Source: Periplaneta americana
Taxonomy: Eukaryota; Arthropoda; Insecta; Blattodea; Blattidae
Direction of reading: 5' to 3'
Assembly (NCBI RefSeq): GCF_040183065.1
Contig: NC_091119.1
Coordinates: 63,226,892-63,290,891, forward strand
Length of the DNA stretch: 64,000 nt
Shown here: positions 12,294 through 22,557 of the stretch, in pieces
How the letters are laid out: every line of letters starts with the position of its first letter
Numbering within the stretch: the first letter of the stretch is position 1
Position numbers and translations under genes: made by a program
The notes under the pieces: generated by a model
Seen by the model: only the letters and a program-made list of their open reading frames with translations
What the model was told of the DNA's origin: nothing
Database searches by the model: none

Positions 12294-13630
12294 TTTCATC
12301 ATTTGTATGGAGAATTAAGGACATTTCTAGATAGATATTTGGAGTATGTTAAGAATTAGAGTATGTATATATCTTTCAGAAATCAATGTCTCTTTTTTCA
12401 ACCAAGTCTCTAAAATCATTCACAGGTGTGGTGTACTTCAGTAACTTACACGACTCATATAATTAAATTTGTCTTCTCCATCCCTCCAAGGAAAAATAAT
12501 CTCTGCTGGCCACTTTGTGGGGTGCAGTACATTGAACATCCGTAGCAGATTTGTATATGATTCATCCTCATTATTAAATTTAACAATCTGCTGTTCATGT
12601 TATGAAAAATAACACTTTGAATCAGCTATTCCCTTTCTTATCTTTGTTGTTATAAACAACTTTAATGCTTTTATAATCTTTTAATTCCTTAATTATGGGT
12701 AGAAGCTTTTCATACTTCGCATTGCAGTGCATAATCTTATACACCTCCTACCTAATCAGGCGATCGGATTCCATTAACGTTACCTCCTTACTCTGTAATG
12801 CTAACAATAGTGAAGGAAGTTCTTCTAGTATGTGTGTCTAAGACCAAATTTATATTCCACCATTTTTTTCTTAATTATTTTATGATTGTTATTTGAGAAA
12901 GCATATAGAACTGAACAAGCTTAGCATACTTTTCATAGCTCTGGTATTATATGTCACCCATCGAGGTACAAACACACATTCAATTTTCGGGACATCTGTT
13001 TCTAAATCTTGGAAAATATTCTTTGATTCCTTTATTCTTTGTTGAAAGTATGATAAAAGCAGTATATTTTGTCAATGAATGACTCGAAGTGGTTCACAGA
13101 ACTGACTTCATAGCATAATGCAATACACAATTGGACAAGAAATAACAATGTAAGAATATATTTTTTATGATGGCTTCGAGCTGTAGTTCTGCATTCTGAA
13201 ATATAAGTAGGAGCATTTCTTGTTAAATTAATGTTCTTTCTTTCTGTAAAGAAAGCCATTTTTTTTTAATTTAACAGATTTAACAATTGGTTCTGCGAAC
13301 TACGACGATTTTAACAAGTGTTTCGAGCAACCTGGCTGAATGACACCACTACTTCTTACTAACTGAATGCAAAAATTTACACCCAACTGTGAATAGAATA
13401 ATTATAGTGTGTACAGATGCTGCCCTGTATTTTATATTATTTTGAATAAACTTCACTTATTCAGCTTTCTTCACATGGAGGCTGTTTAAAAGACAAAGCT
13501 TACCATAAAATTATATGAAAAGGGTGAAATGAAAGGTAAACAAATAATAATAGGAAAGAGAAAACAATGGCAAAGGGGGAAAAAGAAAGAATATAATACA
13601 ATTACAAATAACTGAAAATTATTAAACAAC
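12294..13630. other. No gene recognised
   Basis: AT-rich. The minus-strand frame 13032-13259 has no recognisable product. No repeats with clear ends were found. Confidence 0.45.
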
Positions 13631-13639
13631 TAATACCAG

Positions 13640-14544
13640 TAGGAACATCAATTCTTCCCAGTATCCATCATATCAAGGGGTTGCAGGACCCAACTTAAGA
13701 GTGAGCAGATCACAATAGAAAAGAGATCAGTCTATTGAAGTTCAGAGATGGTTTCTTAGGGTTTTTATAATCCCTTTACTGCAGACAGAGATATTTCATA
13801 ACAAGAGTTTGTCCTAGACCAAACTGCTTGCAAAAATGCGCGAATCTTTTTGTCATGGTCCCTCTAGCCCCAACAAGTAATCCAATAACTTGAATCGATG
13901 TTAGATGATATTTCTCCTTATAATATGGTATAGTGAGGTTGTATATATCGCATTTTTCCTGATGTACTCAGCAAGTTGATTTTCGTATGTTTCCATCCTT
14001 ACAGTTGGGTCAATTATGAATCCGCTTGTTCTTTTCGGAATAGCGATGATGTCAATACACCTTGTAGATCCATTTGTGGACAAACTATGAACCTCCTCTT
14101 CTACTTGGTAGTAGGACCGAAGCTAGGAGAGATCGAATCTTGTGACGACTATTCCTCCATGAGGACAGGCTCCCAGAATGTGAGCAAGTGTTTCTTTCTC
14201 ACTCCGACAATGTCGGCAGTGGGTTCCATTCTGAGATCTACCTGGTAGAGCACATATTGGGCATACATTGGCAGTCATCTTAATAGTGTCCTTTCATTCA
14301 GTGCTGGTCAATCCATTCGGTCTAGATAGCCACTTATTACCAGGTGTATATTTTTTTGTATAGAATGACTCCCTTTCCTTTCTGAGACAACGTAGAAGTT
14401 TTCGTAAAGATGGTATGTTTGATCAGAGGAGTCAGTATTTGTCAATTCAAGTTTATCCAGACTTGCTTGTATTTCATTGGTCAAATCACGTGTATTCGAA
14501 ACATGCATGTTGTTTGTCTTTGCAAGCGTTAATAAACTAGCCAA
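13640..14544 (-). pseudogene. R2-clade LINE (LINE-C relative), C-terminal part
   Basis: Minus strand. The 14544-14308 frame ends HLVISGYLDRMD; downstream pieces include an R2-type zinc knuckle region near 14290-14150 (C..C...H...C, followed by KKHLLTFWEP), then the 14083-13901 frame with STRCIDIIAIPKRTSGFIID and PTVRMETYENQLAEYIRKNA, and further decayed sequence. These match the endonuclease region of the element at 39703-42741, which reads RRADIIAINRQQQKAIIIDP and PTIRMERD. R2-group LINEs carry a C-terminal restriction-like endonuclease preceded by a CCHC knuckle. Reverse transcriptase is missing and several stops are present. It is diverged enough to be a different subfamily. Confidence 0.8.
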
Positions 14545-15508
14545 TCTTTATGAAATTTTGCGGATACAGACACCATGTCCTAGATCAGTTTCAAGTATTG
14601 GTTTTGTATAAGTTTGTATTTACTCCGAATAATAATTTTTATTGTAAAATTAAAATAAATGAAATATAAATTGTAAATGCTATAATTACAAAACTAAAAG
14701 AATCAAAAGACAATTACATAAAAATAATAAAAACAACATTACTAGTACAAAACCTGAAATATTTCATCAAAATTTTACTTCCAAAGAATTAACTATAGCT
14801 ATACAAAATTTAAAAACTAAGAAATCTCCTGGCCCCGACAATGTTAATTCCGAATTTTTTTAAACATATGGGGGAAAAAGCCAAGTCTGTACTTTTATCC
14901 ATTTTCAATTTATCGTGGAACACTTCAATTCCTGCAGCTTGGAAAAAAGCAGTCATTGCACAGTGGGACGGAATGCGGGATTGCAATTCTAGCTGGAACA
15001 AAATCAATTTTCACATGTTTTCATTTTTATGCGTATCCTATCTCAAGTTGTTGCTAATGAATCACAGAATGCTTATCTATGAGAAAGAAGCTTTGACACT
15101 AAACATATGGACGTCACACAATGATGTTCACGAGGATTCCCCTCCATAACCAGTTTTATTGCTCAGTCACGCAGAAATAGTGTAAGAAGCAAGCTTGTTT
15201 TCTGTGTTCTGGAAGTGAAATATTTTGTGATTCTGAAATGGAAAATGAAGAACAAGGTTGGTAGATAATTATTATATAAATTTTATGTCAATAATAACGT
15301 TGAATTTTTAGAAATGGCATGTTCACTTAAGGGCGGCAAATGCGATTTTTTAAAACTATTTATCAAAGTAAACGTTGACTTATAATAGCAGAGTCACACA
15401 GAGTCACATTTATTTTTACGTCAGAATGTAGGTTTAAGTGTGCACTTTAAGACTAACCTAGTTTCATTTGCTCCTACTGACCGCTCTGGATGTGGTTAAT
15501 TTTTTTTC

Positions 15509-15706
15509 AGACTCGAAACCGCTACCGGTGATTTCGCGCCGTGATCTATTTCCAATATTTGCCAATAAAAGTGGCGACTTAGATGAACTATGTAGATATG
15601 TTTTGAACAAATCATGTATTGAAACATGTGATTCTAATAGCGAGAAGTGCATTCGTAATATTTTGAAAAATATTCGAAGTAATTGTAACAGACGTTGGAT
15701 GCAGTG
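15509..15706 (+). pseudogene. Transib transposase N-terminal fragment
   Basis: Open stretch beginning after a T-rich tract and AG at 15509-15510 that looks like a splice acceptor. It encodes PLPVISRRDLFPIFANKSGD, LDELCRYVLNKS and ending NRRWMQ. I know this block from insect and cnidarian proteins that end with a RAG1-like C-terminus, from memory only. It stops at TGA 15705-15707, after which the frame jumps to the C-terminal part, so a large central block with the first two catalytic aspartates is missing. Confidence 0.6.
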
Positions 15707-15719
15707 ACACTGTGAAAAG

Positions 15720-16829
15720 GATTATTTTCTTTAAAAACATTGTTCTTGGCGGGTCAGAGGCAACAACAAAGATATTTTTGCAGCTAAAAAAGAGGAGATT
15801 ATTTCTATATTTCGCTCTCAATTAGGGCTTCTTATTGACAAGCCGAAACATGGTGTTCCTGGGACATCAAATGATGACAATACTGTATGTCGGTTTTTTG
15901 AAAACCCACAAATTACAGCTAATATTATGAGCATTAGTAAGACCTCATTCACAGATTTTCTGCAATGTTATGCACCATTTCATGTGGATATTCAATATAC
16001 AGTATATTGAGGCGTTTCAGAAGTACACCAATGATACAGACCATTTATATGTACAGTAATGGCAAAAAACCGGACCGACCCTTGTCTGATTTCAGAGCCT
16101 TGTTCACTCCAGAGCACGATAGACTGGTAACTAAGACTTTCATGGTTCGAGTCCTGCCTGGGAAGGAAACTGTTTTTTGTTCCTTATTCAAATTTATTCC
16201 CAATACTTTTCGATTGCTGGTAAAATTCATGTTAAGTTAATTAAGTAGTAAAATATCGCTGCAATCAAAAAGTATTGGGAATAAATTTGAATAAGGAACG
16301 AAAAAGAGTTTCTTTCCCAGGCAGGATTCTAACCATGAAAGTCTTATTTACCAGTCTATCGTGCTCTGAGTGAACAAGGCTCTAAAATCAGCTACAAGGG
16401 CCGGTCCGGTTTTTTTGCAACTACTGTACAATTATATCCATGGTACTACATGCCATCCAGCGTGCATAAAATACTGATACATGGAGGAAAAATTGCAGAA
16501 ACTGCTATAATTTCTATTGGAATGTTATCTGAAGATGCTCAAGAGGCAAGACACAAAGATTTACGAAAGTACAGGTTAGATCACACTAGGAAGTGTTCTC
16601 GTGAGAGAAATTTAGATGATGTCCTACACATGTCGTTAGTATCTTCTGATCCCATCATATCTCAGAACAATCGACATCCAAATTCAAGAAAATCAAAACT
16701 GTAAGTTGAGGTAATTAAAATGCTACAAGTACCAGCGAGAGTGCTCAACTGCAACCTCAAGATGAGGACAATAGTAGCGCTAGCGGACCCGACACTCCTG
16801 GAGATACAACAGACGCTTCAGATTTCTAA
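15720..16829 (+). pseudogene. Transib/RAG1-like transposase C-terminal fragment
   Basis: Pieces in order: AAKKEEIISIFRSQLGLLID and KPKHGVPGTSNDDNTVCRFF (15760-15900), ENPQITANIMSI, then YTNDTDHLYV before and QLYPWYYMPSSVHKILIHGG after the MITE, followed by GMLSEDAQEARHKDLRKYR, DHTRKCSR, LDDVLHMSLVSSDPII (16450-16703). The series HK.L.H, SE...E..K..R..R, ARK/TRK.S, (D/E)DVL lines up with the RAG1 segment FHKTLAHVPEIIE ... ASEGNESGNKLFRRFR ... MEDVL, which holds the third catalytic acid. Further downstream an acidic tail (PQDEDNSSASGPDTPGDTTD) reads in another frame to about 16829. Frameshifts near 15965 and 16703 inactivate it. Confidence 0.75.
16054..16426. mobile_element. Tc1-like foldback MITE inside Transib
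   Basis: 373-bp element made of two long inverted arms (about 170 bp each, roughly 16054-16215 and 16263-16426) around a ~45-bp loop, flanked by TA (16052-16053, 16427-16428). Ends read CAGTAATGGCAAAAAACCGG and CAGTAGTTGCAAAAAAACCGG-like, close to the Tc1 end at 31990-32020 (GGCAAAAAAACCGGGTCACC). The insertion splits the Transib codons for V-Q-LYPW. No coding sequence; probably moved by a Tc1/mariner transposase. Confidence 0.88.
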
Positions 16830-17747
16830 ACATGAGTCATAAAATTTACTACATATATTAATTTTCTCTTCATAGTAGTCTGTGAAATAATTTCTGTTTA
16901 CTTTAATTTTTTATTCGCATTAGTTGTATGCAATTTCTATTACTGTATGATTTTTTTAACAAATAGGCATTCTATACTAAAATAATAATTCTCACACAAA
17001 TATTTCATCAAATGTCATAATAATTTACCTTCATCTTGCTATTTTCAACGATTCGAAAAAATTTATTAATATTTGATTTTGTTCCGGCTAGAATCGCAAT
17101 CCGTCCCACTGTGCATTGTACCAATTAACAAAAAAGGGAAACCTGCTCATGATGTTAATAGTTATTGACCAATAGCACTATTAAGCATGATAGCAAAAAC
17201 CATGGAGTCCATGATCTCCAACAGATTAACTTGGTATTTAGAATCTCAAAATCTTTTATCACCAAGACGGCTTTCGACAACTACACTCTATCAATGAACA
17301 AGTCATACACCTCGGCCAAGAAATAAAAGACAGTTTTAACAAGAAAGAAGATACCTTGGCAATATTTATTGACTTTCAGTTAGCATATGACTCTGTTTGG
17401 AGAAATAAATTATTACTAAAACTCCAGAAATTAGGGATCTCCAGCAATATGTTCAGATGGATATGAGAATTCCTTAGTCAAAGATTTATTGCCACTAAAT
17501 TCAATAACTCACTTTCTAGTTACAGACAAACATATCGAAGTCTATCTCAGGGCGCTGTCCTCAGCACAACTTTATTCAATATTTATATAAATGACTTACC
17601 CTCCCTATTAGAGGAATCAGACATGAAAACAGCACTATTTGCAGATGATATAGTTTTGTGGACTTCCGGATCTTACAGACATAGAGACAAAATTAAAAAT
17701 TCTGCTCTTAAAGCTCTAAATCAACTACAGAATGGAATGCATCAAAT

Positions 17748-18221
17748 TTGATGACACTCAATTTAAGCAAAAGTAACTACCAAATATTTTCACTTGGTAA
17801 AAAAGAAAGAGAATTCAGTATCCAATACAATGGCCAACACCTTCCCAGGACTTATGAATCCAATTATCTTGGAGTTATTTTCGATAGTAAGTTAACATGG
17901 AGCAACCATTTGAAATACATTTCTGAAAAAGCTAGTAAAAGATTCTCCCTTCTAAAAAGACTAGCAGAAAAGAAATGGGGATGCTCTAGGAATACTTTGA
18001 ACACTACATATAAAATGTTTATACAGCCAGTGCTGACATACTTTGGAGAAATTTTAATTACTTCACCTTTCATAAACGAAATAGAATATGTTCAAAAACA
18101 AGCTCTCAGACTCATTACTGGTGGAATCAAAACAACTCCAATAGATTCTATGAGATTCCTCACTAATATTAACAGCATCAAAATGACAATAGAAGAAAAA
18201 GCACTGATTCAATATGAATAA
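17748..18221 (+). pseudogene. LINE-B reverse transcriptase, palm-thumb part
   Basis: 157-residue open stretch starting just after FADD, with LNLSKSNYQIFSLGKKE (the K..YM-like block), NYLGVIFDSKLTWSNHL (LG...D..L.W..H), ASKRFSLLKRLA and GEILITSPFINEIEYVQKQA, all typical of I-group LINEs. It ends in TAA at 18219-18221, where intact relatives continue into the RNase H domain, so the stop splits one ancestral ORF from the downstream frame. Additional frame breaks occur near 17262, 17465 and 17735. Confidence 0.85.
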
Positions 18222-18272
18222 CTTATCAGATTACCAGGAAACATTTGGCATTCATACAGTCCTCTATGTAGA

Positions 18273-19277
18273 TTGAAAACTCAAAAAAGTTTCATATCCA
18301 TTGTTCAAGAATTAAAACAGAAAATCAATATCCCGAATTTAAAAGAAAACCTACAAATTAAACCAAACCCTTTAACTCTATTAAATATAGAATATAATCT
18401 AAATTTAACAGAAGAAATACTGAAATCAGAAGTAAACACTGAAATACTGAAACAATTGTCTTTAGAGATAATTAATATTAGGTACCCTCCACAAAACTGG
18501 CTTCATTTATACACCGATGGATCTTTGATCTCCAGAGAACAAGGTGCCGGTGCAGGTGTTACGTGGTGTCTCTTCTCACTTTATAGATCTCTTGGATATG
18601 GAACAACAAGTTTTGATGGTGAAATCATTGCAATAAGTGAAAGTCTCAGGAATCTTCTATGCCACATCAATAAATTTAAGAATGCAGTTATATTGTCAGA
18701 CTCCAAAGCAGCTATTCTATCAATAGTCTCTAAACACACACCTTCATCTCAAACAGCAGAAATAACTAAAATGCTCTCTCAATTAATATCACTCAATAAA
18801 AGAATTGTATTCCAATGGATACCATCCCATTGTGGAATCCTGGGAAACGAGAATGCGGATGCTTTAGCAAAGAAGGGCAGCACTGCTACTTACAGACCTG
18901 TTACTAAATCTACGTTTCACTCTGTGAAAAGATTTATTAAATCTACATACTTAGACTTTAACAAACAAAATTTGATAACACAATCTCAGGGGAAAAAATG
19001 TAACTCCCTGCATCAAAATCCACAGTTAATTCCCGATTTACCACGAAAATCGTCTGTAGCTGCGTTTAGATTGGCAACAGGCCATGATTGTTTGGCCAAA
19101 CACCTGCATAGAATTGGAATATATCAGTCCCCTAACTGCCCATTGTGCAACTCAAACCAAGAAATGGATTCGGAACACCTCAAAATCTGTGCTTCAGTGG
19201 ATGGCCATGATAATATCTTTGAAAAATATTGGAGTGCAAGAGGTCAAATGACTTTATTGTCAAACGCCTGGCATTAG
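18273..19277 (+). CDS. LINE-B RNase H and C-terminal zinc knuckle
   Basis: 334-residue open frame. RNase H (residues about 78-207) keeps the catalytic pattern: LYTDGS (first D), GEIIAISESL (E), LSDSKAA (second D) and IPSHCGILGNENADALAKKG (H and last D). A CPLC...H...C knuckle follows at about residues 289-309 and the protein ends FEKYWSARGQMTLLSNAWH. RNase H removes the RNA strand during target-primed reverse transcription. The start Met is not a real protein start: the frame is the surviving 3' half of ORF2. It is remarkably intact compared with the upstream RT, which is broken. Confidence 0.85.
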   Translation: MKTQKSFISIVQELKQKINIPNLKENLQIKPNPLTLLNIEYNLNLTEEILKSEVNTEILKQLSLEIINIRYPPQNWLHLYTDGSLISREQGAGAGVTWCLFSLYRSLGYGTTSFDGEIIAISESLRNLLCHINKFKNAVILSDSKAAILSIVSKHTPSSQTAEITKMLSQLISLNKRIVFQWIPSHCGILGNENADALAKKGSTATYRPVTKSTFHSVKRFIKSTYLDFNKQNLITQSQGKKCNSLHQNPQLIPDLPRKSSVAAFRLATGHDCLAKHLHRIGIYQSPNCPLCNSNQEMDSEHLKICASVDGHDNIFEKYWSARGQMTLLSNAWH

Positions 19278-19329
19278 AAAACAACAACAAAACTAAAAGA
19301 CATATACCGGGTAGAAGGTTACCAGATTT

Positions 19330-19830
19330 TTTTTTTTTCACAAATTATTGGGGACAGATATAAACTTTTTTTTCTTCCAATAAGAGCAAATTTTTTTAAG
19401 CATGACTTCTCTATGTCCCAATTTTTCAGCAAATTCCTGACAGATCATGTTGAAGTTGGTGAAGATAGCAAGCATGGCATGACCAGTTTCTAAACTGATT
19501 CTGTATTTTTGGGATGTCCACATCATATTCATTGAAGGAATTCTCCACTGAAGCATTACTTCCAGGACACAGAGAAAGTTCAATCAACTTCTGGAGTTGT
19601 GCACAGGGAATCATCTTCTCATAAAAAAAATTTTAAAATTCCAGTCCAATCTGAAGTTACATATTTCTTCAAGCAAGAAATTTCATCAAAGAAATTATCT
19701 TCATCCAGGACAAATCCATTTGGGTCATTCCATATAAAATTTTAAGTTTTGTAACGTCGAGTTCTGGATTTTTCCAATATTCTAGTAAACGAATGTCATA
19801 ATAATAAATAGTTAAATGGCCTAATATGAA
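19330..19830 (-). pseudogene. hAT transposase C-terminal relic
   Basis: Minus strand reads YWKNPELDV, then two overlapping frames whose pieces give MIPCAQLQKLIELSLCPGSN, ASVE(N/R)SF, MMWTSQKYRISLETGHAML and CQEFAEKLGHREVMLKKICS. The order (LI...L...P.SNA.VER.FS.MN..WT, then a C..F...L) is that of hAT dimerisation domains of the SCAND3/CGGBP-like group. At least one frameshift around FSMN and a stop near 19690 are present. No terminal repeats found, and it lies immediately downstream of LINE-B. Confidence 0.7.
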
Positions 19831-19839
19831 CCTCATATC

Positions 19840-20264
19840 ATCAATGGTTGAAAGGTAATGAAGGGTGAAATATTCGGGGAGTTGATATGTAGACTATTGT
19901 TAAAAATATTATTAAAATGACATCCTTCATTGTATCAACGTAAAAATTGTCCCAATACAATGTTGACTATATATATTTACACTTACTTTTGAGTTATTAT
20001 CGATTTTTACTTCGAGTATGTATTAAAACTTACAGTAAAATAAAGAAATGATATTTTCAAATCGAATATTTTTTTATTCTATGTTATATTTTTTACGGTG
20101 AGACAAACAATTTTCTTATCGATTTCAAAAAAAATTATGATGTCACTTCTAAAACTTTGGGAAATATTAAATAAACTAGAATTGGAAATCTTGCTGTTAA
20201 GGTTCATAGTCGCATGCCATGTATTACGTCACGCGCTGTTATCAGAGATCCACACGCGTGCTTA
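19840..20264. other. No gene recognised
   Basis: AT-rich with nothing recognisable. Confidence 0.5.
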
Positions 20265-20701
20265 GGCTCGGCGCACACAGGAAGAGACCGACTCGAGGAT
20301 TAAGTTAAATAGGTAGGCAGGCACATAGGAAGAGACGCTTGTCTCAGGATCTCAGAGACTGTCTGAGGGAAAACAATGAAGGTGCCTGGAATTATGTCTC
20401 GTCTCGAGGAAACTGGAGACAGTCCAGTGTCTGCATGCGCGTACTTCTGCTTTCATTATTTCGTATTATAATTATCAGCGTTGTCGAGTATTGGGAGGAG
20501 ATTCAGATTAATTTGAATTCAGTGTCTTTGTCTTGCACCAGTACTACAGTGGAATTAGATACAAACTTGTTATTCTGCTTCAGACAAGACTGCAACATAC
20601 AATTATTTGAGTTTAAATTAAAAGAACATGCTAAAAGAGATACTATTGACTGGCTTTGGGAAGAAATATCTCATGAAATGAATGCTTCAGGTATACAGTA
20701 A
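20265..20701 (+). CDS. MADF-like exon, possibly of a PIF/Harbinger second ORF
   Basis: The 120-residue frame 20339-20701 ends with FEFKLKEHAKRDTIDWLWEE followed by ISHEMNASG, which fits the start of a MADF (Myb/SANT-like) domain (L(Y/F)......H..R.....WEEI..EM). A GT (GGTATAC) directly after NASG could be a splice donor, making the final residues intronic. Just upstream, 20265-20330 holds GC-richer sequence with two related units (CACACAGGAAGAGAC, GCACATAGGAAGAGAC). MADF proteins occur both as host DNA-binding proteins and as accessory ORFs of Harbinger elements. No downstream exon was recognised. Tentative. Confidence 0.3.
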
Positions 20702-22300
20702 CATTATTATTGCTACTATTATAGTATTATCATTATATTTTTACAATTAACAATTAAAAGACTGTCTAAACACAAATAACATAAACAATTAATGGCATAG
20801 AATGACAAAATATAAATGTATCGTGTTTAATAGTATACGTAATTATACTCATTCCAAAAGAGCTGTTCTATTTTGCCATTATTGCTGTTGAAGTGAATAC
20901 TGCATGTTCGCAATATTGTGGCGAACTAATCGCTACATAAGTTCTGCAATAAAAACCAATAAATATAAATTCTTCAAGAACCACCGAGATCATGACATCA
21001 ATTTCAAGTTTATATTTGGGAGTTAAGGAAGTCCACATATTTGTTACGAACAGTGCCTTAGTGATTGACATGACTGCCAGATGTTACGACATCCGCTCTA
21101 ATAGCTTTCACGTGGGGATTTGTTTTCTTGGACTGTGTTAATCTCAGCGCAACTTTTCCCATTCAGTTTAGAGGGTGATTTTGTTCTGTTCTGTCATTGT
21201 AAGTTGTAAGTGTTCAATATGCCTAAATTAAAGACGAAAAGTTGGAGTCATCTGTAGTGTTGTAGAAGTAGTTACAAATCTAAATCCTCAAAGATTTGCC
21301 AGCCTCAAGACTGTTCCCGGAACAAGAAGTGTTCACTGTGTGGTTCCAGTTAATGGAAAGTTAGTAATAAAACCCTATTCTGCTTCACCAGAAGTACCGA
21401 AACTAATTGAAATCAGACGTGTGACTTGCACCGGTCGTCAACGCAGAGACATTTCTCACAGTGGCCAGCAGCAGTGACGGCTCATGGCGCAGCGGCATAG
21501 ATCACCCTTTACGCGGTGAGTTGTTTTAATTTATAACTTCCTTACGTTTGAAGACCCCATTATGAAAATTTGGCAGACTAATGAAAATGCTCTGTAAATT
21601 ATCATATATTTTTTTATGTGAATTGAAATATTCGATTTAATGTAATGGCGTTTTCTAAAATGTATTTTTAAATTTCTTTAAACACAAATTTCAGAGCTGC
21701 ACTGAATTATAGTATCTTAATAACCTCTTTTTTAAGCTATCTAAAGATATCTTAAAAAAAAAAATTTGTAATTATTCTTATGGTCAGAAAACACATTGAA
21801 AATATGCCTATGTGCTCAAATCAAATTATTTTAACTGTCCATAATATTTAAACGGTAGGTGCCGCAAACATAATTTTGTACATGATTAATATATATATAA
21901 CATAAAGAGTTGAATGTGCAATTTTTAACAAATTTGGAGATATCAATGTTTTGCGTCATACTGTTTTGCATGGAATTACCCATTTATATTTGAAGAAAAA
22001 TAATGAACTGTTTCTTCAAAGCTTTCTCTTTCTAGAGGAAGTCTCAGCAATAAGTACATTTCAAATATATCTTTTCTTGTGAATGATTAAGACAGGCACT
22101 GGGATATTCAACGACATTTTGCTTACAATTCATGAGAGACACTGAGAATTCTGTTGTGAAATAAGAGCCACTTCCTCTAAAGATGCCAAAAGTTGCTTAA
22201 TTATGGTAGAATAAATGTTTCTACTTTCCTGTAGTTCAGTTTTTTATTACTCGACTGCAGTTACGTCCTCATCTTCAGTTTTGATTATGGAATCATGATT
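20702..22300. other. No firm gene; one unassigned open stretch
   Basis: At about 21256-21476 the plus strand is open for some 70 codons (RFASLKTVPGTRSVHCVVPV, NGKLVIKPYSASPEVP) and ends TGA. An ATG at 21219 lies in another frame. I do not recognise the product. The rest is AT-rich without structure. Confidence 0.3.
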
Positions 22301-22304
22301 AGTT

Positions 22305-22557
22305 TAGTTGGTTATTTAACGACGCTGTATCAACTACAAGGTTCTTTAGCATTGATGAGATTGGTGATAGCGAGATGGTATTTGGCGAGATGAGGCCGAG
22401 GATTCTCCATAGATTACCTGGAATTCATCTTACGGTGCGGAAAACCTCGCAAAAAACCCAACCAGGTAATCAGCCCGAGCGGGGATCGAACCTGCACCCG
22501 AGCGCAACTTCAGACCGGCAGGCAAGCACCTTAACCGACTGAGCCACGCTGGTGGCT
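22305..22557 (-). mobile_element. SINE-2 (tRNA-derived)
   Basis: Reverse complement begins AGCCACCAGCGTGGCTCAGT, with box A-like TGGCTCAGTCGGTTAAGG and box B-like GGTTCGATCC, then a body with ATTACCTGGTTGGGTTTT and CCTCGGCCTCATCTCGC, ending CGTCGTTAAATAACCAACT-like. The same element lies on the plus strand at 56095-56335. It is not a functional tRNA: it lacks an intact anticodon arm and acceptor pairing and continues into a 150-bp body. Confidence 0.92.

Larger units (their letters stand above)
14959..17113 (+). mobile_element. RAG1/Transib-type DNA transposon relic
   Basis: Both ends begin with the heptamer CACAGTG (14959-14965; reverse complement at 17107-17113) and share GGACGG, TTCTAGC and GGAACAAAATC. 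The exact 5-bp duplication CATTG flanks it (14954-14958 and 17114-17118), and removing one copy plus the element restores the LINE-B reading GTCATTGTACCAATTAAC. Five-bp duplications and CAC(A/W)(R)TG-type ends are the mark of Transib transposons, the relatives of RAG1. Inside are a N-terminal fragment (15509-15706) and a C-terminal fragment (15720-16829); the central catalytic part is deleted. A TA-flanked MITE (16054-16426) splits the C-terminal part. Length without the MITE is about 1.78 kb, well short of an autonomous Transib. Confidence 0.85.
14650..19291 (+). mobile_element. LINE-B (I-group, RNase H-bearing), interrupted by Transib
   Basis: 5'-truncated non-LTR retrotransposon. RT coding starts near 14755 (ELTIAIQNLKTKKSPGPD), is interrupted at 14959-17113 by a Transib-type transposon, resumes at 17119 (VIAPINKKG-like junction), and passes through IFIDFQLAYDSVW, SQGAVLSTTLFNIYINDLP and the catalytic FADDIVLW (about 17637-17662). 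Then come the thumb region and an RNase H domain (18500-18890) and a C-terminal CPLC zinc knuckle. No apurinic endonuclease is present, so the copy is truncated. A tail piece of a sister copy lies at 44228-44322. The RNase H after the RT points to the I/LOA/Outcast-type group. Confidence 0.88.

Noticed and set aside
14953-17120. First read as a hAT with CAGTGGGACGG ends and an imperfect 8-bp duplication
   Set aside because: Moving the boundary 2 bp outward gives CACAGTG at both ends and an exact 5-bp duplication, with RAG1-like coding inside.
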